Of a stretch of 64,000 nt of DNA, positions 1-7,784 are shown piece by piece. The notes under the pieces are model-generated. The model did not search any database, was not told the DNA's origin, and saw only the letters and a program-made list of their open reading frames with translations. The DNA lies in NCBI RefSeq assembly GCF_947504105.1, contig NZ_CANNGP010000006.1, forward strand, positions 94,399-158,398, given 5' to 3'. The stretch comes from an uncultured Tateyamaria sp. Its GTDB lineage: Bacteria; Pseudomonadota; Alphaproteobacteria; Rhodobacterales; Rhodobacteraceae. A program made the position numbers and the translations under genes. Within the stretch, counting starts at the first letter, position 1. Each line of letters opens with the position of its first letter.

Positions 1-861
1 CAGGGCGCTGCGATCAACCTGTGCCGATCCGCTGTCCAGCACGCCATCCACAGGCACCCGCGCCCCAGCAGCCAGCCACAGCGTATCACCTTCAGCCACA
101 TCATCGACAGGGACACTCACGCGCGTTTCGCCTTCGATGCGCGTTACCCGCAACGGCTCAAGCGCCGCCAAATCAGCAGCAGCCGAACGTGCGGCCTGAC
201 GCATACGCTTTTCCAGAACACGACCCGCAAGCAGAAAGAACGTCAGGGACAGGGCGGCATCGAAATACGCATGCTCTCCGCCTTGCGACGTTTCATAAAG
301 CGAAAGACCGCAGGCCAGAACGATGGCCAGCGCGATGGGCACGTCCATATTCAACCGCATACCGCGTAATGCAGACCAAGCCGAACGAAAGAACGGCTGT
401 GCACAGTAGATCGCGGCGGGCAATGAAATCGTGGCAGCGATCCAGTGGAAGAAATCGCGTGTGGCATCTGTCGCACCGGACCAGACGGCCACTGACAGCA
501 GCATGACATTCATCATTGCGAAGCCTGCGATGCCAAGGCGCAAAGTCAGGCCGTCATCCTGACTGGGGGCGCCAGCGTCACGCGCCTCATGTGCCTCGAA
601 CCCGACGCCGGTCAGCGCAGCGATCCACGGCGCAGGATCAATACCCGGTTCCGCCGTGATCGCCACACGCTTGCGGCTCAGGTTGACCCGCGCCGCTGTG
701 ATATCCGGGCGGGAGTTGAGCAGCCCTTCAACCGACCGGATACAGGCAATACAATGGATGCCTGGCAGGATCAGCTCATGAGTGGGTAGTCCCGCATCAC
801 GTCCCGCTGTCTCGGCAACGTCACCGGCCGCAACGCAACCCGGGCGGGATGCAATACTCAT
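1..861 (-). CDS. ccoI: Copper-translocating P-type ATPase CcoI/FixI, N-terminal part (cut by window edge)
   Basis: This reading frame is open to the left edge, so only about 287 N-terminal residues are visible. Translation from the ATG at 861 gives a heavy-metal-binding domain with a CIAC motif (GIHCIACIRS, near residue 40). It continues with membrane segments and the start of the actuator domain (EGDTLWLAAGARVPVDG). The phosphorylation and ATP-binding domains lie outside the window. Enzymes of this family export copper for assembly of cbb3 oxidase. The start overlaps the ccoH stop by 4 nt, as expected in a ccoGHI(S) operon. The identification rests on domain order and context and is strong. 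Confidence 0.9.
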   Translation of the reverse strand, partial: MSIASRPGCVAAGDVAETAGRDAGLPTHELILPGIHCIACIRSVEGLLNSRPDITAARVNLSRKRVAITAEPGIDPAPWIAALTGVGFEAHEARDAGAPSQDDGLTLRLGIAGFAMMNVMLLSVAVWSGATDATRDFFHWIAATISLPAAIYCAQPFFRSAWSALRGMRLNMDVPIALAIVLACGLSLYETSQGGEHAYFDAALSLTFFLLAGRVLEKRMRQAARSAAADLAALEPLRVTRIEGETRVSVPVDDVAEGDTLWLAAGARVPVDGVLDSGSAQVDRSAL

Positions 862-1316
862 TGCCACACTCGAAGGACAATGCGCTGCCGGAAGTCTGTC
901 CCATCATGAGCAACCGCGGCCAGACGCAGGTTCCAGTTTCCCGGCGCTAGTGTCGGGATATCCGCCACGAACTGAACGCCATCGTGCCGGAAATCTGGTG
1001 TGAGATCCTCGCCCACATGCGTCGCGCGGCCCAAGGTCGCCGATGTGATCGTCGGCACCACCGGCCCAATTGCATCGTCAATGTGCAGTGCCAGCACACC
1101 GTCCGCCACATCTGCATAGACCTTCCAGCCCAATGCTTCTTGCGCGGCGCGATCGCCATCAAACGCTTGGCTGACGACATAGGAATTCTTGGTCTCCAGC
1201 CCCGGAAAAGTGTGTACCGCCTGAAAGGCAAGTGTCAGGTTCACACTGATGATGATGGCAAAGGCTGATCCAAAGATAGCCAATACGTGCCAGCCGGTGA
1301 GTTCCTTGACCTGCAT
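858..1316 (-). CDS. ccoH: Cytochrome cbb3 oxidase assembly protein CcoH/FixH
   Basis: A 152-residue protein with one N-terminal membrane segment (about residues 9-30, HVLAIFGSAFAIIISVNLT) followed by a periplasmic beta-rich domain. The early motif NSYVVSQAF is usual in FixH. CcoH is needed for stable assembly of the cbb3 oxidase and co-occurs with CcoG and CcoI. It follows ccoG after 3 nt and overlaps ccoI by 4 nt, so the three are probably translationally coupled. Confidence 0.9.
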   Translation of the reverse strand: MQVKELTGWHVLAIFGSAFAIIISVNLTLAFQAVHTFPGLETKNSYVVSQAFDGDRAAQEALGWKVYADVADGVLALHIDDAIGPVVPTITSATLGRATHVGEDLTPDFRHDGVQFVADIPTLAPGNWNLRLAAVAHDGTDFRQRIVLRVWQ

Positions 1317-1319
1317 CTC

Positions 1320-2753
1320 TTAACCCTTTCCGTTGAAAATTGTGGTGACACCAGCCCGATCGTCAGTTTCGACGTCTTCGACCCACAGGCGCAAATCCGT
1401 GATCTCTCTGTCTGCAGCCGCATCTTGCGGGCGGGCGATGACATAGACGCGGGCCTGCATTGTTTCGTTCGCGGGGACGGTAACATGGTTGGGACTCTGA
1501 CCGTCGGTCTCGACATCAATGCGAAGGATGTCTTCGGACGTCAGCATAACGCGGAATGTTCGATCCTCGGCAGTCAGGTTGCGGATGCGGAGGGTATAGG
1601 TGTTGCGCACCGCTCCATCCGACAGTGTTACGAACTGCGGATTGCGCACTGGCTCGATCGTTAGGTCGATATCCGAGCGGATGAACAGTGCATAGACCAA
1701 CGCCACACCGATCAGCGACCACATCGCTGTATAAAGGATCGTACGGGGGCGCAGCACGTGCCGCCAGATCGGGCGCGGCTTGGCACCTTTGGTCTCGGCC
1801 TTTTCATCCGACAGGGCCAGATAGTCGATCAGCCCACGTGGCTTTCCGATACGCTCCATCACCTCATCGCAAGCGTCGATACACAGGGCACAGGTGATGC
1901 ACTCCATCTGCTGTCCGTCACGGATATCGATGCCCGCCGGACAAACGTTCACACACGCCATGCAATCTACGCAGTCACCAAGCTGATCGGCACCTTTAGC
2001 CTTGCGGTGCTTGCCCCGTGGCTCGCCCCGCCAGTGGCGATAGGCAACCGTCAGCGTGTCATTGTCCATCATCGCGGCCTGGATCCGCGGCCATGGGCAC
2101 ATGTAATTGCAGACCTGTTCGCGCATGAAGCCACCAAAGACAAAGGTGGTCGCTGTCAAGATCAGGATGGTGGAGTAGGCCACGAGCGGTGCACCGAAGG
2201 ACAGCAAATCGCGGGCCAAAGTCGGAGCATCGGCAAAATAGAAAACCCACGCCCCGCCGGTCGCCATCGCAATCAGGAACCATACCGCCCACTTGGTCAA
2301 GCGCAGGCGCACTTTGTTCAGCGACCAATCTGCGTTCCATAGACGGACGCGGGCGTTGCGATCGCCTTCAATCCAGCGTTCAACAAGAATGAAAAGGTCA
2401 GTCCAAACAGTTTGCGGACAGGTGTAGCCACACCAAACGCGACCCAAGGCAGAGGTGAACAGGAACAAGCCGAGCCCCGCCATAATCAACAGCCCCGCCA
2501 CAAAATAGAACTCGTGTGGCCAGATCTCGATCCATAGGAAGTAGAAACGCCGCCCCGCCAGATCAACAAGAACCGCCTGATCCGGCAGGTTCGGGCCGCG
2601 GTCCCAACGAATCCATGGGGTCAGGTAGTAGATCGCAAGCGTGACACCCATGATCCACCATTTGAGCGTGCGAAACTTACCCCTCACCCGCCGGGGAAAG
2701 ATCGGTTCACGCGGCACGTAAAGAGGCGGCGGAGAAGCCGGAGACTGTGTCAT
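1320..2753 (-). CDS. ccoG: Cytochrome c oxidase accessory protein CcoG (FixG/RdxA), polyferredoxin-type
   Basis: A membrane protein of 477 residues with several N-terminal hydrophobic segments. Two four-cysteine iron-sulfur motifs follow (CVDCMACVNVCP, then CITCALCIDACD), then a C-terminal immunoglobulin-like domain. This is the CcoG family, reported to act in copper handling during cbb3 biogenesis. The ATG at 2753 is chosen because AGGA lies about 8 nt upstream; a TTG at 2780 is in frame but has no better ribosome site. An FNR box lies 54 nt upstream, so ccoGHI probably has its own oxygen-regulated promoter separate from ccoNOQP. Confidence 0.93.
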   Translation of the reverse strand: MTQSPASPPPLYVPREPIFPRRVRGKFRTLKWWIMGVTLAIYYLTPWIRWDRGPNLPDQAVLVDLAGRRFYFLWIEIWPHEFYFVAGLLIMAGLGLFLFTSALGRVWCGYTCPQTVWTDLFILVERWIEGDRNARVRLWNADWSLNKVRLRLTKWAVWFLIAMATGGAWVFYFADAPTLARDLLSFGAPLVAYSTILILTATTFVFGGFMREQVCNYMCPWPRIQAAMMDNDTLTVAYRHWRGEPRGKHRKAKGADQLGDCVDCMACVNVCPAGIDIRDGQQMECITCALCIDACDEVMERIGKPRGLIDYLALSDEKAETKGAKPRPIWRHVLRPRTILYTAMWSLIGVALVYALFIRSDIDLTIEPVRNPQFVTLSDGAVRNTYTLRIRNLTAEDRTFRVMLTSEDILRIDVETDGQSPNHVTVPANETMQARVYVIARPQDAAADREITDLRLWVEDVETDDRAGVTTIFNGKG

Positions 2754-2760
2754 TGTCAAA

Positions 2761-2864
2761 TGTCCTGTTCGTATGTTCAAACTGCAGGGCCTGCACGGCC
2801 AGCACCTTGATCTGGATCAAGCACCAAGGGGAAATCCCGGTCCCAGCTTGGTACGAACAGGACA
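2761..2864. repeat. 13-bp inverted repeat flanking the ccoG FNR box
   Basis: TGTCCTGTTCGTA at 2761-2773 is the exact reverse complement of TACGAACAGGACA at 2852-2864. The midpoint (2812.5) falls within 1 bp of the centre of the FNR box at 2807-2820. Most of the left arm (CCTGTTCGTA, extended to CCTGTTCGTATGTT) also occurs downstream of the ccoN FNR box at 6423-6436. The function is unknown; it may bind a second regulator. Confidence 0.6.
2807..2820 (-). promoter_or_regulatory. FNR box upstream of ccoG
   Basis: TTGATCTGGATCAA matches the FNR/FnrL consensus TTGAT-N4-ATCAA perfectly. It lies 54 nt upstream of the ccoG ATG and downstream of the ccoP stop. If FnrL binds at -41.5, transcription would begin near 2772. 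The expected regulator, fnrL, is encoded at 6985-7725. Confidence 0.85.
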
Positions 2865-2938
2865 GAGACCGGGAGCGCCGCGTATCCCTCCTGGATGGGC
2901 CCGAGCCCGATACGCAGCATGGAGCGATACGGCGAGAG

Positions 2939-3811
2939 TTACTCGCCGCCGCCCAACTGGTGCAGATACAAGGTGACTGCCTTGATCTCTTCTTCGTCCA
3001 AACGCTGACCCCAAGCTGGCATCACGCCGAAGCGTGAATAGGTCACCGTCTCGATCAGGGTTTCGCGATCCCCGCCATAAAGCCAAATCGCATCGTTCAG
3101 AGTAGGCGCGCCTAGTTCCCGGATGCCTTCGCCGTTGTCGCCGTGACAAGCGGTGCACTGCTCTTGGAACCAAACCATGCCCTGTTCAGCCATGGCCGCA
3201 TCATGGTCCTGGCCCGATAAGGACAGGACGTACTCAACGGTTTGGTCGATCTCCTCGTCTGACATGATGTCGCCGAACGCAGGCATCTCAGACCACCGCG
3301 CATCTGGGTCGGTCTCGTTCCGAATACCGTGCCTCACGGTATACTCGATGTCTTCCAGCGTGCCGCCCCACAGCCAGGCATCATCCAGCAGGTTGGGATA
3401 GCCGGCCGCCTGAACGCCTGCGGCACCGGACCCATGGCATTGCGAGCAATGGGCAAGAAAGACCGAAGCGCCGCCTGCAACGCCAAACCGGTGCGCCGGA
3501 TCGTCAGGCGCAAGTGTCGCCAAATCCGCAGACGCCAGACGTTCCGTCAATTCCGCGTTCTGCGCATTCACTTCTGCAATCCGTTCAGCAACTTCGGCGC
3601 GGGTGGAGTATCCCAATACACCCGTCGTGGCCGAATTGATCAGCGGCCACGCAGGATAGGCAATCGTGTATGCCAACCCCCAGACAACCGTGCCGTAAAA
3701 GGTCCACAACCACCACCGCGGCAGCGGGTTGTTCAGTTCCTTGATGCCGTCCCATTCGTGACCTGTGGTATCGGTCCCGGTGACATCATCAATGTCTTGT
3801 TTGTCAGCCAT
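2939..3811 (-). CDS. ccoP: Cytochrome c oxidase cbb3-type subunit III, diheme CcoP/FixP
   Basis: A 290-residue protein. It has one N-terminal membrane segment (around residues 34-52, WLWTFYGTVVWGLAYTIAY) and two cytochrome c domains with heme motifs CSQCH (122-126) and CTACH (219-223). The opening region EWDGIKELNNPLPRWW is characteristic of the family. CcoP passes electrons from cytochrome c to the catalytic subunit. The ATG at 3811 (MADKQ) is preferred over an upstream in-frame codon, and it overlaps the ccoQ end by 8 nt. The gene is intact, unlike ccoN upstream. Confidence 0.95.
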   Translation of the reverse strand: MADKQDIDDVTGTDTTGHEWDGIKELNNPLPRWWLWTFYGTVVWGLAYTIAYPAWPLINSATTGVLGYSTRAEVAERIAEVNAQNAELTERLASADLATLAPDDPAHRFGVAGGASVFLAHCSQCHGSGAAGVQAAGYPNLLDDAWLWGGTLEDIEYTVRHGIRNETDPDARWSEMPAFGDIMSDEEIDQTVEYVLSLSGQDHDAAMAEQGMVWFQEQCTACHGDNGEGIRELGAPTLNDAIWLYGGDRETLIETVTYSRFGVMPAWGQRLDEEEIKAVTLYLHQLGGGE

Positions 3812-4004
3812 CTTGGTCGGCCTCCGGTTCTTGCGCTGCCAGATGCGCATCAGTGTCGTTTCTCAGTGGAATACCGGCCGCCTCTTCATTGGCCGCACGC
3901 GCCGAGGGACGGAAGGCCCAAAGGCAGGCGGTGATGTAGAAGATCACCATCGCCAGAAGCACCCAGCTATCAGCCAACTCTCGCAGGAAGGAATACGTGT
4001 CCAT
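3804..4004 (-). CDS. ccoQ: Cytochrome c oxidase cbb3-type subunit IV CcoQ/FixQ
   Basis: A small 66-residue protein with one membrane helix (LADSWVLLAMVIFYITACLWAF) and a charged C-terminal tail, the standard shape of CcoQ, which stabilises the oxidase. The ATG at 4004 has a strong AGGAGG ribosome site 5 nt upstream. It sits between ccoO and ccoP and overlaps ccoP by 8 nt. Confidence 0.92.
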   Translation of the reverse strand: MDTYSFLRELADSWVLLAMVIFYITACLWAFRPSARAANEEAAGIPLRNDTDAHLAAQEPEADQDG

Positions 4005-4013
4005 CAAAACCTC

Positions 4014-4739
4014 CTATCGGCTCGGATCGGGCGTAAAGGTCGAGAAATCGACCAAGGTGCCCAGCATCTGCAGGTAAGCAATCAGCGCATCCATCTCGGT
4101 CAGTTCAGGCTGGCCGTCAAAGTTGGATACGACCGCGCCGGGGTAGCGCTCGACCAAACCATCCCAATCGCCGTCGGGATCGGCCTGAACCCGAAAATCG
4201 TCGGCAGCGGCTGCGACCATCTCATCGGTATAGGGCACGCCCACAAAGCGGTGGGTCTTAACCAGATCCTCGATATGCTCGCCGTCTATCACCGCATCCG
4301 CGAGGAAGGCGTATTTCGGCATGATCGATTCAGGCACAACCGATTGCGGGTCCATCAGGTGATCGACGTGCCAGGCATCCGAATACCTGCCGCCGACACG
4401 GGCCAAATCGGGTCCGGTCCGCTTCGATCCCCATTGATGTGGATGATCGTACATCGATTCAGCCGCCAGGGAGTAGTGCCCGTAGCGTTCAACCTCGTCC
4501 CGCATGGGGCGGATCATCTGGCTGTGGCAGACGTAGCACCCCTCGCGCACGTAGATGTCGCGCCCCGCCAGTTCGAGCGGACTGTAGGGCCGCACGCCTT
4601 CCACCTCCTCAATCGTGTTTTCGAGGTAGAAGAGCGGCGTGATCTCCACGATGCCGCCGACCGAGACAGTGAGCAGCGAAAAGACGAACAAAAGCGTCGG
4701 GCTGCGTTCCAGAACCTGGTGTCGCTTGAGAAAAGCCAT
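4014..4739 (-). CDS. ccoO: Cytochrome c oxidase cbb3-type subunit II, monoheme CcoO/FixO
   Basis: A 241-residue membrane-anchored monoheme cytochrome c. The N-terminal helix covers roughly residues 14-32, and the heme motif CYVCH is at 68-72 within [22 protein letters not shown], a family hallmark. The ATG at 4739 (MAFLKRH) has GGGAGA just upstream; the longer in-frame extension has no support. It lies 13 nt after ccoN and before ccoQ, in the canonical NOQP order. The reading frame is intact. Confidence 0.95.
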   Translation of the reverse strand: MAFLKRHQVLERSPTLLFVFSLLTVSVGGIVEITPLFYLENTIEEVEGVRPYSPLELAGRDIYVREGCYVCHSQMIRPMRDEVERYGHYSLAAESMYDHPHQWGSKRTGPDLARVGGRYSDAWHVDHLMDPQSVVPESIMPKYAFLADAVIDGEHIEDLVKTHRFVGVPYTDEMVAAAADDFRVQADPDGDWDGLVERYPGAVVSNFDGQPELTEMDALIAYLQMLGTLVDFSTFTPDPSR

Positions 4740-4752
4740 GTTTCGGTCTCCC

Positions 4753-6377
4753 TTATGCGGCTTGTGCAGGTTGAGCGGCAGCAATAGGCACCGCAGGCGG
4801 GGCCACCCGGACAGGTTGCCCACCCCGAATGGTCATCCACATGTTCCAGACCATGATGCAGGCACCGGTCAGGTACAGAACCCCACCCAATCCGCGCACC
4901 ACATACATCGGGAACTTCGCGCTCACAGTGTCGGCGAACGAGTTCACCAGGAACCCTTGGGCATCAACTTCGCGCCACATCAGGCCCTCCATGATGCCGG
5001 TCACCCACATGGATGCCGCGTAAAGCACGATACCAATAGTCGCGAGCCAGAAGTGCCAGTCGATAGCAGCCATGGAATACATCTGCTTGCCGCCCCACAG
5101 GCGCGGCGTCAGGAAGTAGAGCGCGCCAAAGGTGATCATGCCATTCCAGCCCAGCGCGCCGGAATGCACGTGCCCGATGGTCCAGTCGGTATAGTGGCTG
5201 AGCGAGTTGACCGCCTTGATGGACATCATCGGTCCTTCGAAGGTGGACATGCCGTAGAAGGCCAGCGAAATCACCATCATCCGAATGATCGGATCAGTCC
5301 GCAGCTTGTCCCATGCGCCTTGTAGCGTCATCAGGCCGTTGATCATGCCCCCCAGCTCGGCATCCACAGGATGATTGAGAACACCATGCCAAGGGTCGAC
5401 GCCCAGTCAGGCAAAGCGGTGTAGTGCAAGTGGTGCGGACCCGCCCAGATATACAGGAAGATCAGCGCCCAGAAGTGGATGATCGACAGCTTGTAGCTAT
5501 AGACAGGACGGCCCGCCTGCTTGGGCACGAAGTAGTACATCATGCCCAGGAACCCGGCAGTCAGGAAGAAGCCCACTGCGTTGTGGCCATACCACCACTG
5601 CGTCATGGCATCCTGTACGCCCGAGAACACCTGCACGGACTTGGAGCCCAGCAGCGAGACCGGAATGCTCAGGTTGTTGACGATGTGCAGCATCGCCACG
5701 GTGATGATGAAGGCCAAGAGGAACCAGTTGGCGACGTAAATATGTTTCTCTTGCCGCTTGAAGATCGTGCCCATGTAGACAGCGAGGAAAGCGACCCAGA
5801 CCAATGTCAGCCAGATGTCCACATACCATTCAGGTTCGGCATATTCCTTGGATTGCGTCGCCCCCAGCAGGTACCCGGTGGCCGCCATCACGATGAAAAG
5901 CTGATAACCCCAGAATACGAACCAGGCGAGGTTGCCGCCCCAAAGCCGCGCGCCGCAGGTGCGTTGAACAATGTAGAAAGACGACATGATCAGGGCGTTG
6001 CCGCCAAAAGCAAAAATCACTGCAGAAGTATGCAGTGGGCGCAAACGTCCGAAATTGGTAAAAGGTTGACCCCAATCAAAATTCAGCCCCGGAAAAGCAA
6101 GCTGGAAGGCGATGAAAACCCCCGCCAGAAATCCGACGACACCCCAGAAGCCAGTGGCGATTACACCCGCTCGGACAACATTATCCATGTAACCGGTGTC
6201 ATCAACGACAGCGCGCGTTTCGCCGACATGGCGTAGTTACCAAATAAACATGCCTGCAGCGATCAACATGATCAGCGCGGCATGCAGTTTATAGGCCAGA
6301 TCGTGGCCCCAATCCGCTGCAATTGCAGCGACCAGAGCAACCAGACCCAGCAAGATCAATTTAACATAGTCCCACAT
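4753..6377 (-). pseudogene. ccoN: Cytochrome c oxidase cbb3-type catalytic subunit I CcoN, with a nonsense codon and a frameshift
   Basis: The true start is the ATG at 6377 (MWDYVKLILLGLV, with AAGGA upstream). That frame hits TAA at 6237-6239 after 46 codons (MFIW-stop-LR). The same frame then continues through [21 protein letters not shown] to MPSWG, where it stops at 5343. The protein resumes in another frame as [13 protein letters not shown] and runs to 4753. Adding one G to the six-G run (5348-5353, minus strand) restores the usual WGGMINGL join and a protein of about 541 residues. CcoN is the heme-copper catalytic subunit, so as sequenced no full-length oxidase could be made. A shorter product from the ATG at 6188 would still be truncated at 5343. 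Either a real pseudogene or an erroneous sequence; ccoO, ccoQ and ccoP are intact. Confidence 0.88.
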
Positions 6378-6422
6378 GGTTCGTCCTTCGCGGTTGCGTG
6401 CTGTCCCCGCGGGGACAACAGA

Positions 6423-6436
6423 CCTGTTCGTATGTT
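6423..6436 (-). promoter_or_regulatory. Motif shared by the ccoN and ccoG promoter regions
   Basis: CCTGTTCGTATGTT on the plus strand occurs here and at 2764-2777, on the downstream side of the FNR box in both promoters (31 and 29 nt from the box). It coincides with the predicted transcription start if FnrL binds at -41.5. It was not seen near the other two FNR boxes. Role unknown. Confidence 0.5.
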
Positions 6437-6467
6437 GGCTGATTAGATGCGCCCGCGTCGGGCCGCG

Positions 6468-6481
6468 TTGATCTGGATCAA
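6468..6481 (-). promoter_or_regulatory. FNR box upstream of ccoN
   Basis: TTGATCTGGATCAA, a perfect FNR consensus, lies 91 nt upstream of the ccoN start codon at 6377 and is identical to the ccoG box. With the box centred at -41.5, a -10-like TAATCA falls at 6440-6445 on the minus strand. It should drive ccoNOQP under low oxygen. Confidence 0.87.
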
Positions 6482-6492
6482 GAGAGGCCGAT

Positions 6493-6900
6493 TTACCGAA
6501 TTACATGCACCGCACACTTCGCGTGACGCGTGACCCACGCTGCTGTCGACCCCAGCAGGATATCGGACAAAGCAGGCTGGTGGGACGCAATGACGATCAG
6601 ATCGACACCGTTTTGTTCGGCGTAGTCGGTGATACTGCGGCCGGTTGCGCCTTCGATCACGGCGCTTTGTCCGTTTGGCAACTCACTGGCCATCATCTTC
6701 AACCGCGTTGCAATCCGCTCCCGATTGCCCGCCACCGTATCCGCCGGCACGTATTCAGCGGCGTACATGGGCAACTGTTCCATCACGTGCAGCAACGTTA
6801 TGCGCGCAGCTTCAGATGCAAGATGCTTGGCGACGGCCACAGCCTGCGGGTGATCGCGCCCCTCGCCGAACAAAACGGGGATCAGGATGTTGGAATACAT
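6493..6900 (-). CDS. Universal stress protein (UspA family) under an FNR box
   Basis: A 135-residue single-domain UspA-fold protein beginning MYSNILIPVLFGEG and ending with ILLGSTAAWVTRHAKCAVHVIR. The ATG at 6900 has AAGGAGGG upstream; the frame extends further but without support. The usual ATP-binding loop, G-x2-G-x9-G(S/T), is altered: the first two glycines are replaced (IASHQPALSDILLGST), so nucleotide binding is uncertain. It lies between fnrL and ccoN, with an FNR box 61 nt upstream, which suggests induction at low oxygen. Stress proteins beside fnr are common in related bacteria. Confidence 0.88.
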   Translation of the reverse strand: MYSNILIPVLFGEGRDHPQAVAVAKHLASEAARITLLHVMEQLPMYAAEYVPADTVAGNRERIATRLKMMASELPNGQSAVIEGATGRSITDYAEQNGVDLIVIASHQPALSDILLGSTAAWVTRHAKCAVHVIR

Positions 6901-6932
6901 ATGCAAGCCCTCCTTTGGCCTTTCGGTCAGAA

Positions 6933-6974
6933 GGGATAGCAATGGCCACGCGTGACCGCGTTGATTTGGATCAA
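6933..6974 (-). promoter_or_regulatory. FNR-dependent promoter of the universal stress protein gene
   Basis: TTGATTTGGATCAA at 6961-6974 fits the FNR consensus. A TATCCC hexamer at 6933-6938 on the minus strand falls at the -10 position if the box is centred at -41.5. The promoter sits between the fnrL stop and the stress-protein start. Confidence 0.75.
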
Positions 6975-6984
6975 GCCAAGGTTG

Positions 6985-7725
6985 TCAGATCAACGGTCCG
7001 CCATCAGAATCGTCACCGCTTTCCAGCAGCAGAGTCTCAAGATCAGGGATGCGCACGTTCCGGTTGCCATCAAGCGCGATAACACCATCTTTGCGTAAGC
7101 CGGTAAACTGGCGGCTGACAGTCTCAATGGTGAGACCCAGAAAATTTGCCATCGCCTCGCGGCTTATCGGCAATTCGATACGCGATGTATCGCCCAAAAC
7201 CTGTCCATCCGGATGCACGGTGCGCTTTGCAATCAGCATCAGGAAACTGGCAATTTTCTCGCGTGCAGTCTTGCGGCCCAGCAAGAGCATCCAATCGCGC
7301 GCTGCATCCAATTCATCCAGCGCCATTTCAAGCAGTCGCTCCTGAACATGCGGAATGCGGGTTAGAAGTGCCTCAAACGGTTTGCGCTGAAAGCAACACA
7401 ATGTCACATCGGTGACCGCCGTGACATCGTATTGCAGCGTGTCCCGCCCGGGCCGCCCTATAAAGTCCGACGGCAGCAGAAGCCCTACCAGCTGCGTACG
7501 CCCATCCTCGATCGCGCGCTCCAATGTGGCAGTGCCAGCGACAACCGACGCCACCACGTCCAGTGCGTCTCCGCGCATGGCGATGGTCTGGCCCGCGGCG
7601 TATGTCTTGTAAAACTTGATCTGGTTGAGCTGTTCCAGTTCGTCATCATCACAACGTGCGCAAACAGCCCGATGACGGATGGGGCAGCTGGCGCAATTTT
7701 CCACGACAGGAAGCACCTTGTTCAT
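6985..7725 (-). CDS. fnrL: Oxygen-sensing transcriptional regulator FnrL (Crp/Fnr family)
   Basis: A 246-residue Crp/Fnr regulator. Cysteines at 11, 14, 22 and 25 plus C110/C111 provide the ligands expected for an oxygen-labile [4Fe-4S] cluster. A cyclic-nucleotide-type sensor domain follows, then a winged helix with the FNR recognition motif ETVSR in SREAMANFLGLTIETVSRQF. The ATG at 7725 has GGAGGG 6-7 nt upstream; a TTG one codon earlier is less likely. FnrL activates cbb3 oxidase and heme genes under low oxygen. All four FNR boxes here flank its likely targets, and one sits upstream of fnrL itself, suggesting autoregulation. Confidence 0.95.
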   Translation of the reverse strand: MNKVLPVVENCASCPIRHRAVCARCDDDELEQLNQIKFYKTYAAGQTIAMRGDALDVVASVVAGTATLERAIEDGRTQLVGLLLPSDFIGRPGRDTLQYDVTAVTDVTLCCFQRKPFEALLTRIPHVQERLLEMALDELDAARDWMLLLGRKTAREKIASFLMLIAKRTVHPDGQVLGDTSRIELPISREAMANFLGLTIETVSRQFTGLRKDGVIALDGNRNVRIPDLETLLLESGDDSDGGPLI

Positions 7726-7736
7726 CAAACCCTCCG

Positions 7737-7750
7737 TTGATCTGTGTCAA
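7737..7750. promoter_or_regulatory. FNR box between fnrL and hemN
   Basis: TTGATCTGTGTCAA matches the looser FNR consensus TTGAY-N4-RTCAA with one change from the perfect half-site. It lies in the 59-nt divergent region, 12 nt from the fnrL start and 35 nt from the hemN start. It is close enough to repress fnrL or act on hemN. The direction of its effect cannot be read from sequence. Confidence 0.7.
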
Positions 7751-7784
7751 TGCGCAGCAATGACAGACCACTCATTTTGAGAGC

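Noticed and set aside
4753-6188. Two separate overlapping genes instead of one broken ccoN
   Set aside because: The two pieces together form one continuous CcoN sequence, joined at the conserved WG-GMINGL, and the N-terminal 46 codons upstream belong to the same protein.
6237-6239. Stop-codon recoding (readthrough) in ccoN
   Set aside because: The codon is TAA, not TGA or TAG, and no recoding structure is evident. The separate downstream frameshift makes a lesion or sequence error simpler.
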